From assembly GCA_905233325.1 (NCBI GenBank), contig CAJODU010000068.1, forward strand, positions 1-19,719: a stretch of 19,719 nt of DNA, written 5' to 3'. Under the pieces are notes generated by a model that was given only the letters and a program-made list of their open reading frames with translations, was not told the origin of the DNA and did no database searches. Made by a program: the position numbers and the translations under genes. The stretch comes from an uncultured Selenomonadaceae bacterium. Lineage in GTDB: Bacteria > Bacillota > Negativicutes > Selenomonadales > Selenomonadaceae. Shown here piece after piece: positions 1 to 6,694 of the stretch (its first letter is position 1; each line of letters starts with the position of its first letter).

Positions 1-1
1 T

Positions 2-109
2 CAATCTGTCCGTACTCGTGAGCCGCAGATTTTCGATAAAGCCCGCAATCTCTGGAGTGATGTCCGCGACCTCAAGAAGAAGGAAGATGCCGCCGCTGCC
101 AAGAAATAA
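2..109 (+). CDS. C-terminal end of an unidentified protein
   Basis: An open frame enters from the left edge and runs 35 codons to a TAA at 107-109. The peptide is charged and ends in a Lys/Ala-rich tail (KKKEDAAAAKK), with a preceding TREPQIFDKARNLWSDVRDL stretch that looks helical. I do not recognise the family. A convincing intrinsic terminator follows within 25 bases, which supports the stop as a real gene end and the plus-strand orientation. Nothing can be said about its function from this fragment. Confidence 0.6.
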   Translation, partial: QSVRTREPQIFDKARNLWSDVRDLKKKEDAAAAKK

Positions 110-130
110 CAAAATTCTACAAAATATACA

Positions 131-168
131 AAAAAACCGCTGACTTCCACATCAACGGTTATTTTTTT
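131..168 (+). terminator. Intrinsic terminator of the leftmost gene
   Basis: AACCG at 135-139 pairs with CGGTT at 156-160. TGA/TCA extends the stem after one mismatch, the loop is about 8 bases, and ATTTTTTT follows directly. It lies about 25 bases after the stop of the leftmost gene and before the promoter of the RTX gene, so it separates the two units. Confidence 0.8.
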
Positions 169-223
169 AGTCGCTCTCGTTAAGTCAACTATCCGCCACT
201 CATAGAAACAAGTGATAAAATGC

Positions 224-252
224 TTGACAAAGGAGCCTTATCATATTATTAT
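224..252 (+). promoter_or_regulatory. Sigma-70-type promoter of the RTX gene
   Basis: A perfect -35 TTGACA (224-229) is followed after 17 bases by TATTAT (247-252). This predicts a start near 259 and a leader of about 48 bases before the GTG at 307. It is the strongest promoter match seen on the plus strand and suggests the RTX gene is a separate, well transcribed unit. Confidence 0.75.
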
Positions 253-306
253 ATGATATATAATTGAATAAGCAAGGGAAAGCTAAATATCAAGGGAGTG
301 ATAGTA

Positions 307-2505
307 GTGGCAAATGGTATTAATTTGGGTGGTGTTATTACGTATTCTGATAATGCAATCGACTCTTCAAAGACTTTAATTGTCAGCAATTCAAATAATT
401 CCTCTGTTACTCTGGAGGCAAATATTTCTGTTGCTGATGCCGGAAAAAGGACTAAATCAGTAAAAATTGTCGGTAATAAAAGCGATAATTCAATCAAGGG
501 CGGCAGTGGAGCTGATACTTTGGAAGGTGCTGCCGGTAATGATACTCTCACCGGCGGGAAAGGCAAAGATGTATTTGTCTACAGTGGCGGCAATGATGTA
601 ATTACGGATTACACCGCCGGCACAGACAAAATCAAAATCTCAGATGACGAAATAACTAACATGGAAATTGAAGAAGAGGAAGATGTTGTATTCTATTTTA
701 GTAAGGGTGGAACTTTAACCGTTAAGAGTGCCATCAAAAACGGCAAAGCAAAGAAAATAACAATCACCAATAAGGATGACGTGACTTCTGCACAGGCTTA
801 TGGTGCTGAATCTCTCACTATAGCTAACGGAGATGGCAGTATTATAAACCTCGTGGATAATGCCTATGCAGAAAACGCGAGTGCCGCAGCTCGCACTAAG
901 GCCGTGCGTATTATCGGCAATGATTATGACAATGTTATCAAAGGCGGCAAGGGTGCTGATACTTTGGAAGGCGGCGAGGGTGACGATACCCTCACCGGCG
1001 GTGCAGGTGCTGATGTATTTATCTATACCGGCGGTGATGTTGTAATTACTGACTACAATTCCACTCAGAAAGATGTAATCCGTCTGGTTGATGTTGATAT
1101 GGAATCTGACAGCTATTACTTCTCAGGCAAAGATGTAGTATTTGAGACTGACTCAGGTAATTTGACCATTTTGAACGGCAAGGGCAAGGAAATAACTTGG
1201 TTCAACAGCATAGGAAAGTCTACTTCTAAGGCTTATGTTGATGCAAGTGAAAAAGTTTTTTCCAAGGACGCTACAATCAAAAGCTATTCTGCAAATTCAT
1301 ATATCAAATCCAACATTGTAACTATTGACGCCTCAGCACTCAAGCAAGCCATAAAAATAACCGGCAACAATAACGATAATTTTATCAAGGGCGGCAATGG
1401 AGCTGATACCCTGTTCGGCACGGCAAAAGGTGATAATACATTAATTGGCGGTGCGGGCAATGATGTCTTTATTCATGAAGGCGGTAATACCGTTATAACA
1501 GATTACAAGGTCGGTGCCGATATTATCAAATTGAACGCCGAGCTTGTCAGTGCCGAAATAACAGGAGAAAAAGAGACGGATCTTCTCTTTAAATTCAAAA
1601 ATAACAGTACCTTGACCGTTTTGAATGTGGTTAAAGTTTCAAAGACCACGAAGACACCGCAAAAACTCACCATTACAAATAAGTGGAATAAAACGACAAC
1701 CAGAGCCTACGCCTTGGAGAGTATCACCCTCACAAACAGTGACAGTGATTCATTTAACGCTTCTATTGATCTGAATGATACTTTAAAAAAGATTAGTGCC
1801 TCAAAAAGGACGAAGGCTATTACTATCATCGGCAACAATAATGAAAATTCTATCATTGGCGGCAGTAAGAATGACACGATAATTGCAGGAACCAAGTCTT
1901 CCACACTTTCCGGCGGCAATGGTAATGATTCTATTAAAGGCAGTGCCGAGGCTGATTCCATTTCCGGCGGAAGTGGTGCTGATGTGCTTTACGGTCTTGA
2001 CGGTGATGATACCATTTACGGCGGTGCCGGTAATGATACTCTTTACGGCGGCGACGGCAATGATATATTTGTCTACAATTCCGGCAACGGCAGTGATGTC
2101 ATTATGGATTATGAAGTCGGCGATGTTATCAAACTTGGCAAAGGACTCAAAGTCAAGAAATCAGCGAAAAGCGGCAAGGATTATGTATTGACGATCGGCA
2201 GTAATAAATTGACGCTTAAAAATGCAGCAGACAAAAATATATCTGTGGCCAATTCCAAGAATGAATATAGCAATTACAATGAGTCTGCTTATCAAGAAAG
2301 TGCTTATATTGAGCGTGAAAGTGACTTCTGGTTTGCTGAAGATGATGTGATGATGAATAATAGTAGCGGGCTTGATTCTATTCTTCAGAATGATTCAAAC
2401 TCTACTGCAATCACAACTGACAAACTGACTTCTCTCGTTATTGATGAAATTGAAAGTAAATCTGATTCGTTTAGTGATATAACATACAGTCAAGAGAAAA
2501 AATAG
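307..2505 (+). CDS. RTX-type calcium-binding repeat protein, probably secreted
   Basis: The protein has 732 residues from the GTG at 307. I prefer this start to the GTG at 298 because AAGGGAG (292-298) sits 8 bases before it. There is no N-terminal signal peptide and no hydrophobic segment. The protein is four tandem modules of about 150 residues, each ending its first half in glycine/aspartate nonapeptides of the GGxGxDxLx type (for example GGSGADTLEG, GGAGNDTLYGGDGNDIF). These are followed by DVFVY..DVITDY-like and L(T)V..ITNK-like strands. Such nonapeptides bind calcium in a parallel beta-roll and usually mark substrates of type I secretion, whose signal is C-terminal and uncleaved. The last ~60 residues here lack repeats and are rich in Ser, Asp and Glu, which would fit. 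No secretion genes are in the window. No enzymatic domain is visible, so a surface, adhesive or matrix role is inference only. It is monocistronic between a promoter and a terminator. Confidence 0.85.
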   Translation: MANGINLGGVITYSDNAIDSSKTLIVSNSNNSSVTLEANISVADAGKRTKSVKIVGNKSDNSIKGGSGADTLEGAAGNDTLTGGKGKDVFVYSGGNDVITDYTAGTDKIKISDDEITNMEIEEEEDVVFYFSKGGTLTVKSAIKNGKAKKITITNKDDVTSAQAYGAESLTIANGDGSIINLVDNAYAENASAAARTKAVRIIGNDYDNVIKGGKGADTLEGGEGDDTLTGGAGADVFIYTGGDVVITDYNSTQKDVIRLVDVDMESDSYYFSGKDVVFETDSGNLTILNGKGKEITWFNSIGKSTSKAYVDASEKVFSKDATIKSYSANSYIKSNIVTIDASALKQAIKITGNNNDNFIKGGNGADTLFGTAKGDNTLIGGAGNDVFIHEGGNTVITDYKVGADIIKLNAELVSAEITGEKETDLLFKFKNNSTLTVLNVVKVSKTTKTPQKLTITNKWNKTTTRAYALESITLTNSDSDSFNASIDLNDTLKKISASKRTKAITIIGNNNENSIIGGSKNDTIIAGTKSSTLSGGNGNDSIKGSAEADSISGGSGADVLYGLDGDDTIYGGAGNDTLYGGDGNDIFVYNSGNGSDVIMDYEVGDVIKLGKGLKVKKSAKSGKDYVLTIGSNKLTLKNAADKNISVANSKNEYSNYNESAYQESAYIERESDFWFAEDDVMMNNSSGLDSILQNDSNSTAITTDKLTSLVIDEIESKSDSFSDITYSQEKK
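367..2259 (+). repeat. Four tandem ~450-base modules inside the RTX gene
   Basis: The modules begin approximately at 367, 808, 1249 and 1717. The first two are both 441 bases, the third is about 468, and the fourth about 540 because its nonapeptide block is expanded. Landmarks recur in the same order in each: RTKAVxIIGN-like strand, N-x-I-K/I-GG, nonapeptides, D-V-F-I/V, V-I-T/M-DY, then a strand ending in ITNK or a variant. A T-x-x-AY hinge sits at each of the three internal boundaries. The IKGG/IIGG anchors lie at about 496, 940, 1387 and 1855. Divergence between copies is high, so this is an old protein-level duplication. Confidence 0.75.
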
Positions 2506-2521
2506 ATTGATAATTTTGTTG

Positions 2522-2541
2522 GCAGGGAAACCTGCTTTTTT
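2522..2541 (+). terminator. Intrinsic terminator of the RTX gene
   Basis: GCAGG (2522-2526), a four-base GAAA loop and CCTGC (2531-2535) are followed by six T (2536-2541). It starts 16 bases after the RTX stop. This is a compact, standard terminator and isolates the RTX gene from the genes downstream. Confidence 0.85.
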
Positions 2542-2542
2542 G

Positions 2543-2571
2543 TTGAAGTTTTTTTGAAATGGTTATATAAT
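2543..2571 (+). promoter_or_regulatory. Sigma-70-type promoter ahead of the ecfA2-hypE unit
   Basis: TTGAAG (2543-2548), a 17-base spacer and a perfect TATAAT (2566-2571) predict a transcript start near 2578. It begins immediately after the RTX terminator. The transcript would start close to the GAGGTG that precedes the small reading frame at 2591, giving a very short leader for that peptide. Confidence 0.65.
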
Positions 2572-2590
2572 TTCTTCGAGGTGTATCAGG

Positions 2591-2692
2591 GTGAAAATTT
2601 TAAAAGTATTCATTTTGTTGGCGATGCTTTTTTGTGTGATAAATATATTGAAATATCGAGAACGAGTTTTAATCAAGGTGAAACAGGAGTGA
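2591..2692 (+). CDS. Possible 33-residue membrane peptide
   Basis: A GTG-started frame of 33 codons begins MKILKVFILLAMLFCVINIL and ends in a basic tail (KYRERVLIKVKQE). Residues about 4 to 20 form one hydrophobic, membrane-length segment. GAGGTG (2578-2583) sits 7 bases before the GTG, and TATAAT lies just upstream. It ends 21 bases before the TTG start of the ECF ATPase, so it would be the first gene of that unit. Against it: the short leader, the small size, and the lack of any family I recognise. It may be a genuine small membrane protein or merely a leader. No function is proposed. Confidence 0.4.
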   Translation: MKILKVFILLAMLFCVINILKYRERVLIKVKQE

Positions 2693-2713
2693 AATTTTGA
2701 GCGGGGTATTAAA

Positions 2714-3595
2714 TTGTCAATAGAAATTAAAAGTGTCTCATACACTTATATGAAGAAGACGCCTTTTGAAAAGATTGCTCTGTCAGATATTAGTCTCAAA
2801 ATCAACGAGGGCGAATACCTTGCCATTGCGGGGCATACCGGTTCCGGTAAGTCAACGCTGATTCAATTACCGGCAGGACTTATCAAGCCGACCGTTGGGA
2901 ACGTAGTCGTTGATGATGTAGATTTGAACTCTAAAGATAAAGCCTCCGTGAGGGCAGCACGGCTAAAGGTTGGAATAGTCTTTCAATATCCTGAAACTCA
3001 GCTCTTTGAGGAAACCGTCGAAAAGGATATTGCCTTCGCTCCGAAGAATTTAAATCTCAGTGAAGAGGAAATCAAGAGCCGTGTAGTCACTTCTATGGAA
3101 TTGGTGGGTCTGTCTTATGAGAGCTTGAAAGATTTATCGCCATTTAAGTTGAGTGGCGGACAGAAACGGCGGGTTGCGATTGCAGGAGTGCTTGCAATGA
3201 AGCCTAAATATCTGATACTTGATGAACCGACTGCAGGGCTTGATCCTAAAGCTCACAGAGAATTAATGCAAAATCTCAACAACCTTCACCATAAACAAAA
3301 AGTCACCATTATTTTGGTCTCTCATTCAATGGACGATATTGCCAAATTTGCTGACAGATTGCTGATATTAAGTCAAGGCAAGATTTTAGCTGACGGTGCA
3401 CCGCGTGAAATTTTCCAAAATGATGATATTTTGCAGCGTGCCGGACTTGCTCCGCCTTCATCAATGCAATACCTTAAAAAATTGAAGGCAACCGGCCTTG
3501 ATATAAGTACAAATGCTATGACAATCGACGAAGCTGAAGAAATTTTGTTGAAATTTATAAAAAACAAGCGAGGAATGAAGAATGAGCAACGATAA
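2714..3595 (+). CDS. ecfA2: ECF transporter ATP-binding protein, EcfA2 type
   Basis: The product has 293 residues and is an ABC ATPase of the energy-coupling factor vitamin/metal transporters, working at the inner face of the membrane with EcfA1, the membrane scaffold EcfT and a substrate-binding S component. Walker A is GHTGSGKST (40-48), the Q-loop FQYPETQLFEETV (about 90-102), the signature LSGGQ (146-150), Walker B LILDEP (167-172) and the switch His 204. The N-terminal YTYMKKTPFEKIAL and the FQYPE/QLFEETV context are typical of EcfA2. The helix after Walker A reads LIQLPAGLIKP where LIQHLNGLLKP is usual, a mild oddity. The TTG at 2714 is chosen because GCGGGG (2701-2706) precedes it by 7 bases. 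Its partners EcfA1 and EcfT are not adjacent, which is unusual, so the substrate cannot be inferred. It overlaps hypE by 14 bases. Confidence 0.88.
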   Translation: MSIEIKSVSYTYMKKTPFEKIALSDISLKINEGEYLAIAGHTGSGKSTLIQLPAGLIKPTVGNVVVDDVDLNSKDKASVRAARLKVGIVFQYPETQLFEETVEKDIAFAPKNLNLSEEEIKSRVVTSMELVGLSYESLKDLSPFKLSGGQKRRVAIAGVLAMKPKYLILDEPTAGLDPKAHRELMQNLNNLHHKQKVTIILVSHSMDDIAKFADRLLILSQGKILADGAPREIFQNDDILQRAGLAPPSSMQYLKKLKATGLDISTNAMTIDEAEEILLKFIKNKRGMKNEQR

Positions 3596-4573
3596 AATCA
3601 CACTTGCACACGGAGCAGGCGGACAGATGAGCCGAGAACTTATCGAAAAAATTATACAGCCGACCTTTAGTAATTCAATGTTGAATGTCCTGCATGACGG
3701 TGCAATCTTATCAATGAGCGGCAAATTAGCTTTTACGACGGACAGTTACGTTATACGTCCGCTCTTCTTCAGAGGAGGTGACATAGGCAAGTTGTCTGTC
3801 TGCGGCACTGTCAATGATCTTGCAATGACGGGAGCTGTGCCGAAGGTGCTGTCCGTTGGCGTTATCATTGAGGAAGGCTTTCTGATTGATGATCTCAAAA
3901 AAATAGTTACATCAATGAAGACGGCAGCGGAGGAGGCAGGTGTCAACATTGTCACAGGTGATACGAAAGTTGTGGCTAAAGGGCAATGCGACGGTATTTT
4001 CATAAACACCGCCGGAATCGGCGAGATCATCAAAGGCACAAAAATAGACCCTCATTCCGTCAAAGTTGGAATGAAGGTTATAATAAGCGGCACCATTGGC
4101 GATCATTCTGCATCTATTCTTGCAAGCCGCCACGGTTTAGACCTTGATCTCAGTTCTGACTGTGCACCGCTCGCCGAAATTACAGCCGAAGTATTGAAAG
4201 TCGCACCAAATATCCCGACTCTACGCGATCCCACACGCGGCGGTGTCGCTGCTGTCCTGAATGAGATTGCTGCGGCGTCGAATGTAGGTATCATCATTGA
4301 TGAGGATAGATTGCCGATTAATGAAACGTCTGTGATATTCTCGGCTTTGATGTGCTGGAACTCGCCAACGAGGGCAAATTTATAGCCTTTGTGCCTGATG
4401 ATAAAGTTGATGATGTTTTGAGTGTTATGCACAATCACCGCTATGGCGTCAATGCTGCGGTTATCGGTGAAGTGACAAATGAATCACGCGGAAGAGTGGG
4501 TCTGCGGACTTTAATTGGATCAGTCAGAGTGGTTGATATGCCGCTTGGTGCTATTGTACCGCGTATCTGTTGA
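3582..4573 (+). pseudogene. hypE: hypE, hydrogenase maturation factor, frameshifted
   Basis: HypE dehydrates a carbamoyl group on its own C-terminal cysteine to thiocyanate, the cyanide donor for the NiFe-hydrogenase active site. The N-terminal part has HGAGG (10-14), GDTKVV (126-131) and DPTRGG (216-221), all conserved in the family. The frame is correct through LPINET (codon 249, ending 4328). After two extra bases the homology resumes in another frame as CDILGFDVLELANEGKF (from 4331) and ends in the family's obligatory PRIC tail at 4573. Family members normally have four residues such as VRGV between these two parts, so about 10 bases seem to be missing. As read, translation stops at 4385 after 267 residues, without the cysteine. 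AGGA at 3571-3574 supports the ATG at 3582. Either a true lesion or an assembly error is possible. No other hyp or hydrogenase gene is visible. Confidence 0.85.
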
Positions 4574-5107
4574 TCAGTTCAAGGATCTAACAGCATTTTC
4601 AAACTCTTCACGAGTAACGCCATAGTGATTGAGACGCTTGAGGAAGTTCTTGGCGTTGGCAAAACCTACACCTAAAGCTGCGCCGAGTTTCATTCTGCGC
4701 TCAGAGGAATCAGCAAAACCATTGAGTTTGTATTTAATCATATCGTCATTACTAAAAGTCTGCGTCGGCTCAAAAGTGAGGGTGCGGACTTTTTTCAATG
4801 CTGTACGAATCGCCTCAGGGCTTGCCTGTTCAATTCCAATATCATCGTTGGCAGTGGCGTCAACCTTTGGAACAAAGGCGTGCTTGGCGTTGGGGAATCT
4901 TTTGGTAAGGAATTTGCGAATCCTCTCGCCGGCTGAATCGGGATCAGTCAAAATGATAATACCGCGGCGATTGTAGGCGGCGGCAATATCGTTCAATGTG
5001 TGCTTGTTGAGGGTAAAACCGCCGGTGATGATACAATCAGCCTCAACGGCTTTATTAATTGCAGCAACGTCCATCTTGCCCTCAACGACTAAGACTTCTC
5101 GGATCAT
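4574..5107 (-). CDS. rnmV: Ribonuclease M5
   Basis: The product has 177 residues from the ATG at 5107. This start is preferred to an upstream in-frame ATG at 5137 because AGGAGT lies 6 bases before it and the family begins IREVLVVEGK. RNase M5 performs the last trimming of 5S rRNA precursor bound to ribosomal protein uL18 in Firmicutes. The toprim signature is present: VVEGKMD with Glu 9, and LTDPDSAGERIR with Asp 55 and Asp 57, plus the family-typical GIEQASPEAI (91-100) and a C-terminal domain. It is usually found beside ksgA; here its neighbours are glgA upstream and a convergent hypE downstream with no gap at all. Confidence 0.88.
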   Translation of the reverse strand: MIREVLVVEGKMDVAAINKAVEADCIITGGFTLNKHTLNDIAAAYNRRGIIILTDPDSAGERIRKFLTKRFPNAKHAFVPKVDATANDDIGIEQASPEAIRTALKKVRTLTFEPTQTFSNDDMIKYKLNGFADSSERRMKLGAALGVGFANAKNFLKRLNHYGVTREEFENAVRSLN

Positions 5108-5142
5108 TTCAATACTCCTAATCTGTTTACAATGCAAATGAT

Positions 5143-5173
5143 AAAAGTCCGACGAATGATATTTTCGCCGGAC
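5143..5173 (-). terminator. Intrinsic terminator downstream of glgA
   Basis: On the minus strand GTCCGGCGAA pairs with TTCGTCGGAC around a seven-base AATATCA loop, giving a ten-pair stem with one G-T, followed by TTTT. It starts 23 bases after the glgA stop and would end the glycogen transcript before rnmV. A TATAAT (minus strand, 5188-5193) lies just upstream of it but has no good -35, so a separate rnmV promoter is uncertain. Confidence 0.75.
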
Positions 5174-5195
5174 CGCTTTATCTTAACATTATATT

Positions 5196-6644
5196 TTATT
5201 TCTGAATAAGTTTCTCGTAGAGTTCCTTGTACTCGCGTGCGGACTCTTTCCAGCTATAGTCGCTGTTCATGGCGTTGTATTCAATCTGCATCCAGACTTC
5301 AAAGCTGCCATAAGTGCTGAGGGCACGTTTGAGAGAGTACATCATCTCATGGGCGTTGTAGTTGGAGAATACGAAACCGTTGCCGCTCTTTGCATACTTA
5401 TCATATTGCTGGACAGTATCTTTCAAGCCGCCTGTCTCACGGACAACAGGGACTGCACCATAGCGCATAGCAATCAACTGACCAATTCCGCAAGGTTCAT
5501 AGTTGGAAGGCATGAGGAAAATATCAGAAGATGCGTAAATTCTCTGAGCAAGTTCATTGTTGAAAAGAATATTTGTGGAGACTTTATTCGGGAATCTCCA
5601 AGCAAGACCTTTGAACCAGTCTTCGTAGACTTTGTCGCCGGTGCCGAGGAGGACGAATTGGAAATCCTCGTGCTGGAGGAGCTCGTCCATCATACGAACA
5701 ACCAGATCAAGCCCTTTCGCCGCAACAAGACGAGTAACCATTGAAACCATAGGAATCTTACGACCCTTTGGAAGCCCCAGCAACTCTTGCAATTTCTCTT
5801 TGTTGTCGCATTTGCGCTCAAAACTGTTGAATTTATCGGTATTGTCATAGTTGACGAAGAGATTTTTATCCGTTGCAGGGTTAAAGGTATCATAATCAAT
5901 ACCGTTGACGATACCGTAGAGATCATCGCGACGCTTGCGGAGAAGGCCGTCAAGATGCTCACCGAAATATTCGTATTGAATTTCTTGAGCATAGGTTTTG
6001 CTGACGGTTGAAACATAATCAGCGTAGATGATACCGCCCTTCATAAAGTTGACTGCATCGTAGAACTCAAGATCGCCATTGTTGAAATACTGCCAATCGA
6101 GACCAAGTACGTCGTCCATGACAGTCTTTGGGAATACACCCTGATATTTGAGATTGTGAATCGTGAAGATCGTCTTGATACCTGCATAACGCTCGTCACC
6201 TTGATGCTCCAGTTTCAAAAAGACAGGAACAAGTGCAGCATGCCAGTCGTTGGCGTTGATGACATCCGGCCAGAAATCCATAGCCTCAAGAGAATTGAGG
6301 ATAGCACGGCAGAAGAAGGAGAAACGCTCCGCATCATCATCATAGCCGTAGAAACCGTCACGATTGAAATATTCCTGATTGTCAACGAAGTAATAAGTTA
6401 CGCCGTCAAGTTCGTACTTGTCGATACCGACATATTTGCTGCGCCATGAGACATAAACATTGCCATCATAGACGTGTTCCATTTCATTGCGATATTTTTC
6501 GGAAATTGCACCAAATTTAGGCATGATAACACGAACATCAACGCCTGCCTCTTTCAATGCTTTCGGCAGAGTTCCGGCAACATCAGCCAAACCGCCTGTT
6601 TTGCAAAAAGGTACTGCTTCCGAAGCTACATAAAGAACCTTCAT
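5196..6644 (-). CDS. glgA: Glycogen synthase (ADP-glucose dependent, GT5)
   Basis: The enzyme has 482 residues and transfers glucose from ADP-glucose to the non-reducing end of an alpha-1,4-glucan in the cytoplasm. The N-terminal domain carries the nucleotide-sugar loop KTGGL (15-19) following VASEAVPFC. The C-terminal domain carries NYEPCGIGQLIAMRYG with the conserved Glu at 383, then VPVVRETGGLKDTV. The length matches the bacterial family (about 475-490). GGGAGG lies 12 bases before the ATG, a rather long spacing. It is the last gene of the glgC-glgD-glgP-glgA series. The 50-base gap after glgP contains a poly-T tract in the plus sequence but no terminator hairpin, so co-transcription with glgP is likely. 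Confidence 0.95.
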   Translation of the reverse strand: MKVLYVASEAVPFCKTGGLADVAGTLPKALKEAGVDVRVIMPKFGAISEKYRNEMEHVYDGNVYVSWRSKYVGIDKYELDGVTYYFVDNQEYFNRDGFYGYDDDAERFSFFCRAILNSLEAMDFWPDVINANDWHAALVPVFLKLEHQGDERYAGIKTIFTIHNLKYQGVFPKTVMDDVLGLDWQYFNNGDLEFYDAVNFMKGGIIYADYVSTVSKTYAQEIQYEYFGEHLDGLLRKRRDDLYGIVNGIDYDTFNPATDKNLFVNYDNTDKFNSFERKCDNKEKLQELLGLPKGRKIPMVSMVTRLVAAKGLDLVVRMMDELLQHEDFQFVLLGTGDKVYEDWFKGLAWRFPNKVSTNILFNNELAQRIYASSDIFLMPSNYEPCGIGQLIAMRYGAVPVVRETGGLKDTVQQYDKYAKSGNGFVFSNYNAHEMMYSLKRALSTYGSFEVWMQIEYNAMNSDYSWKESAREYKELYEKLIQK

Positions 6645-6694
6645 AGATCAATCGAACCTCCCAATTTATGTTTTTTTTGTTTTTTCACAATAAG

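Noticed and set aside
4320..4352. Programmed ribosomal frameshifting in hypE.
   Set aside because: There is no slippery heptamer, and the join lacks several conserved residues. A shift alone would not restore the VRG motif, so a small deletion or an assembly error is likelier.
5174..5195. A dedicated rnmV promoter using the TATAAT at 5188-5193 on the minus strand.
   Set aside because: No acceptable -35 lies 15-19 bases upstream, and the transcript would start just before a terminator hairpin. It remains possible but is unsupported.
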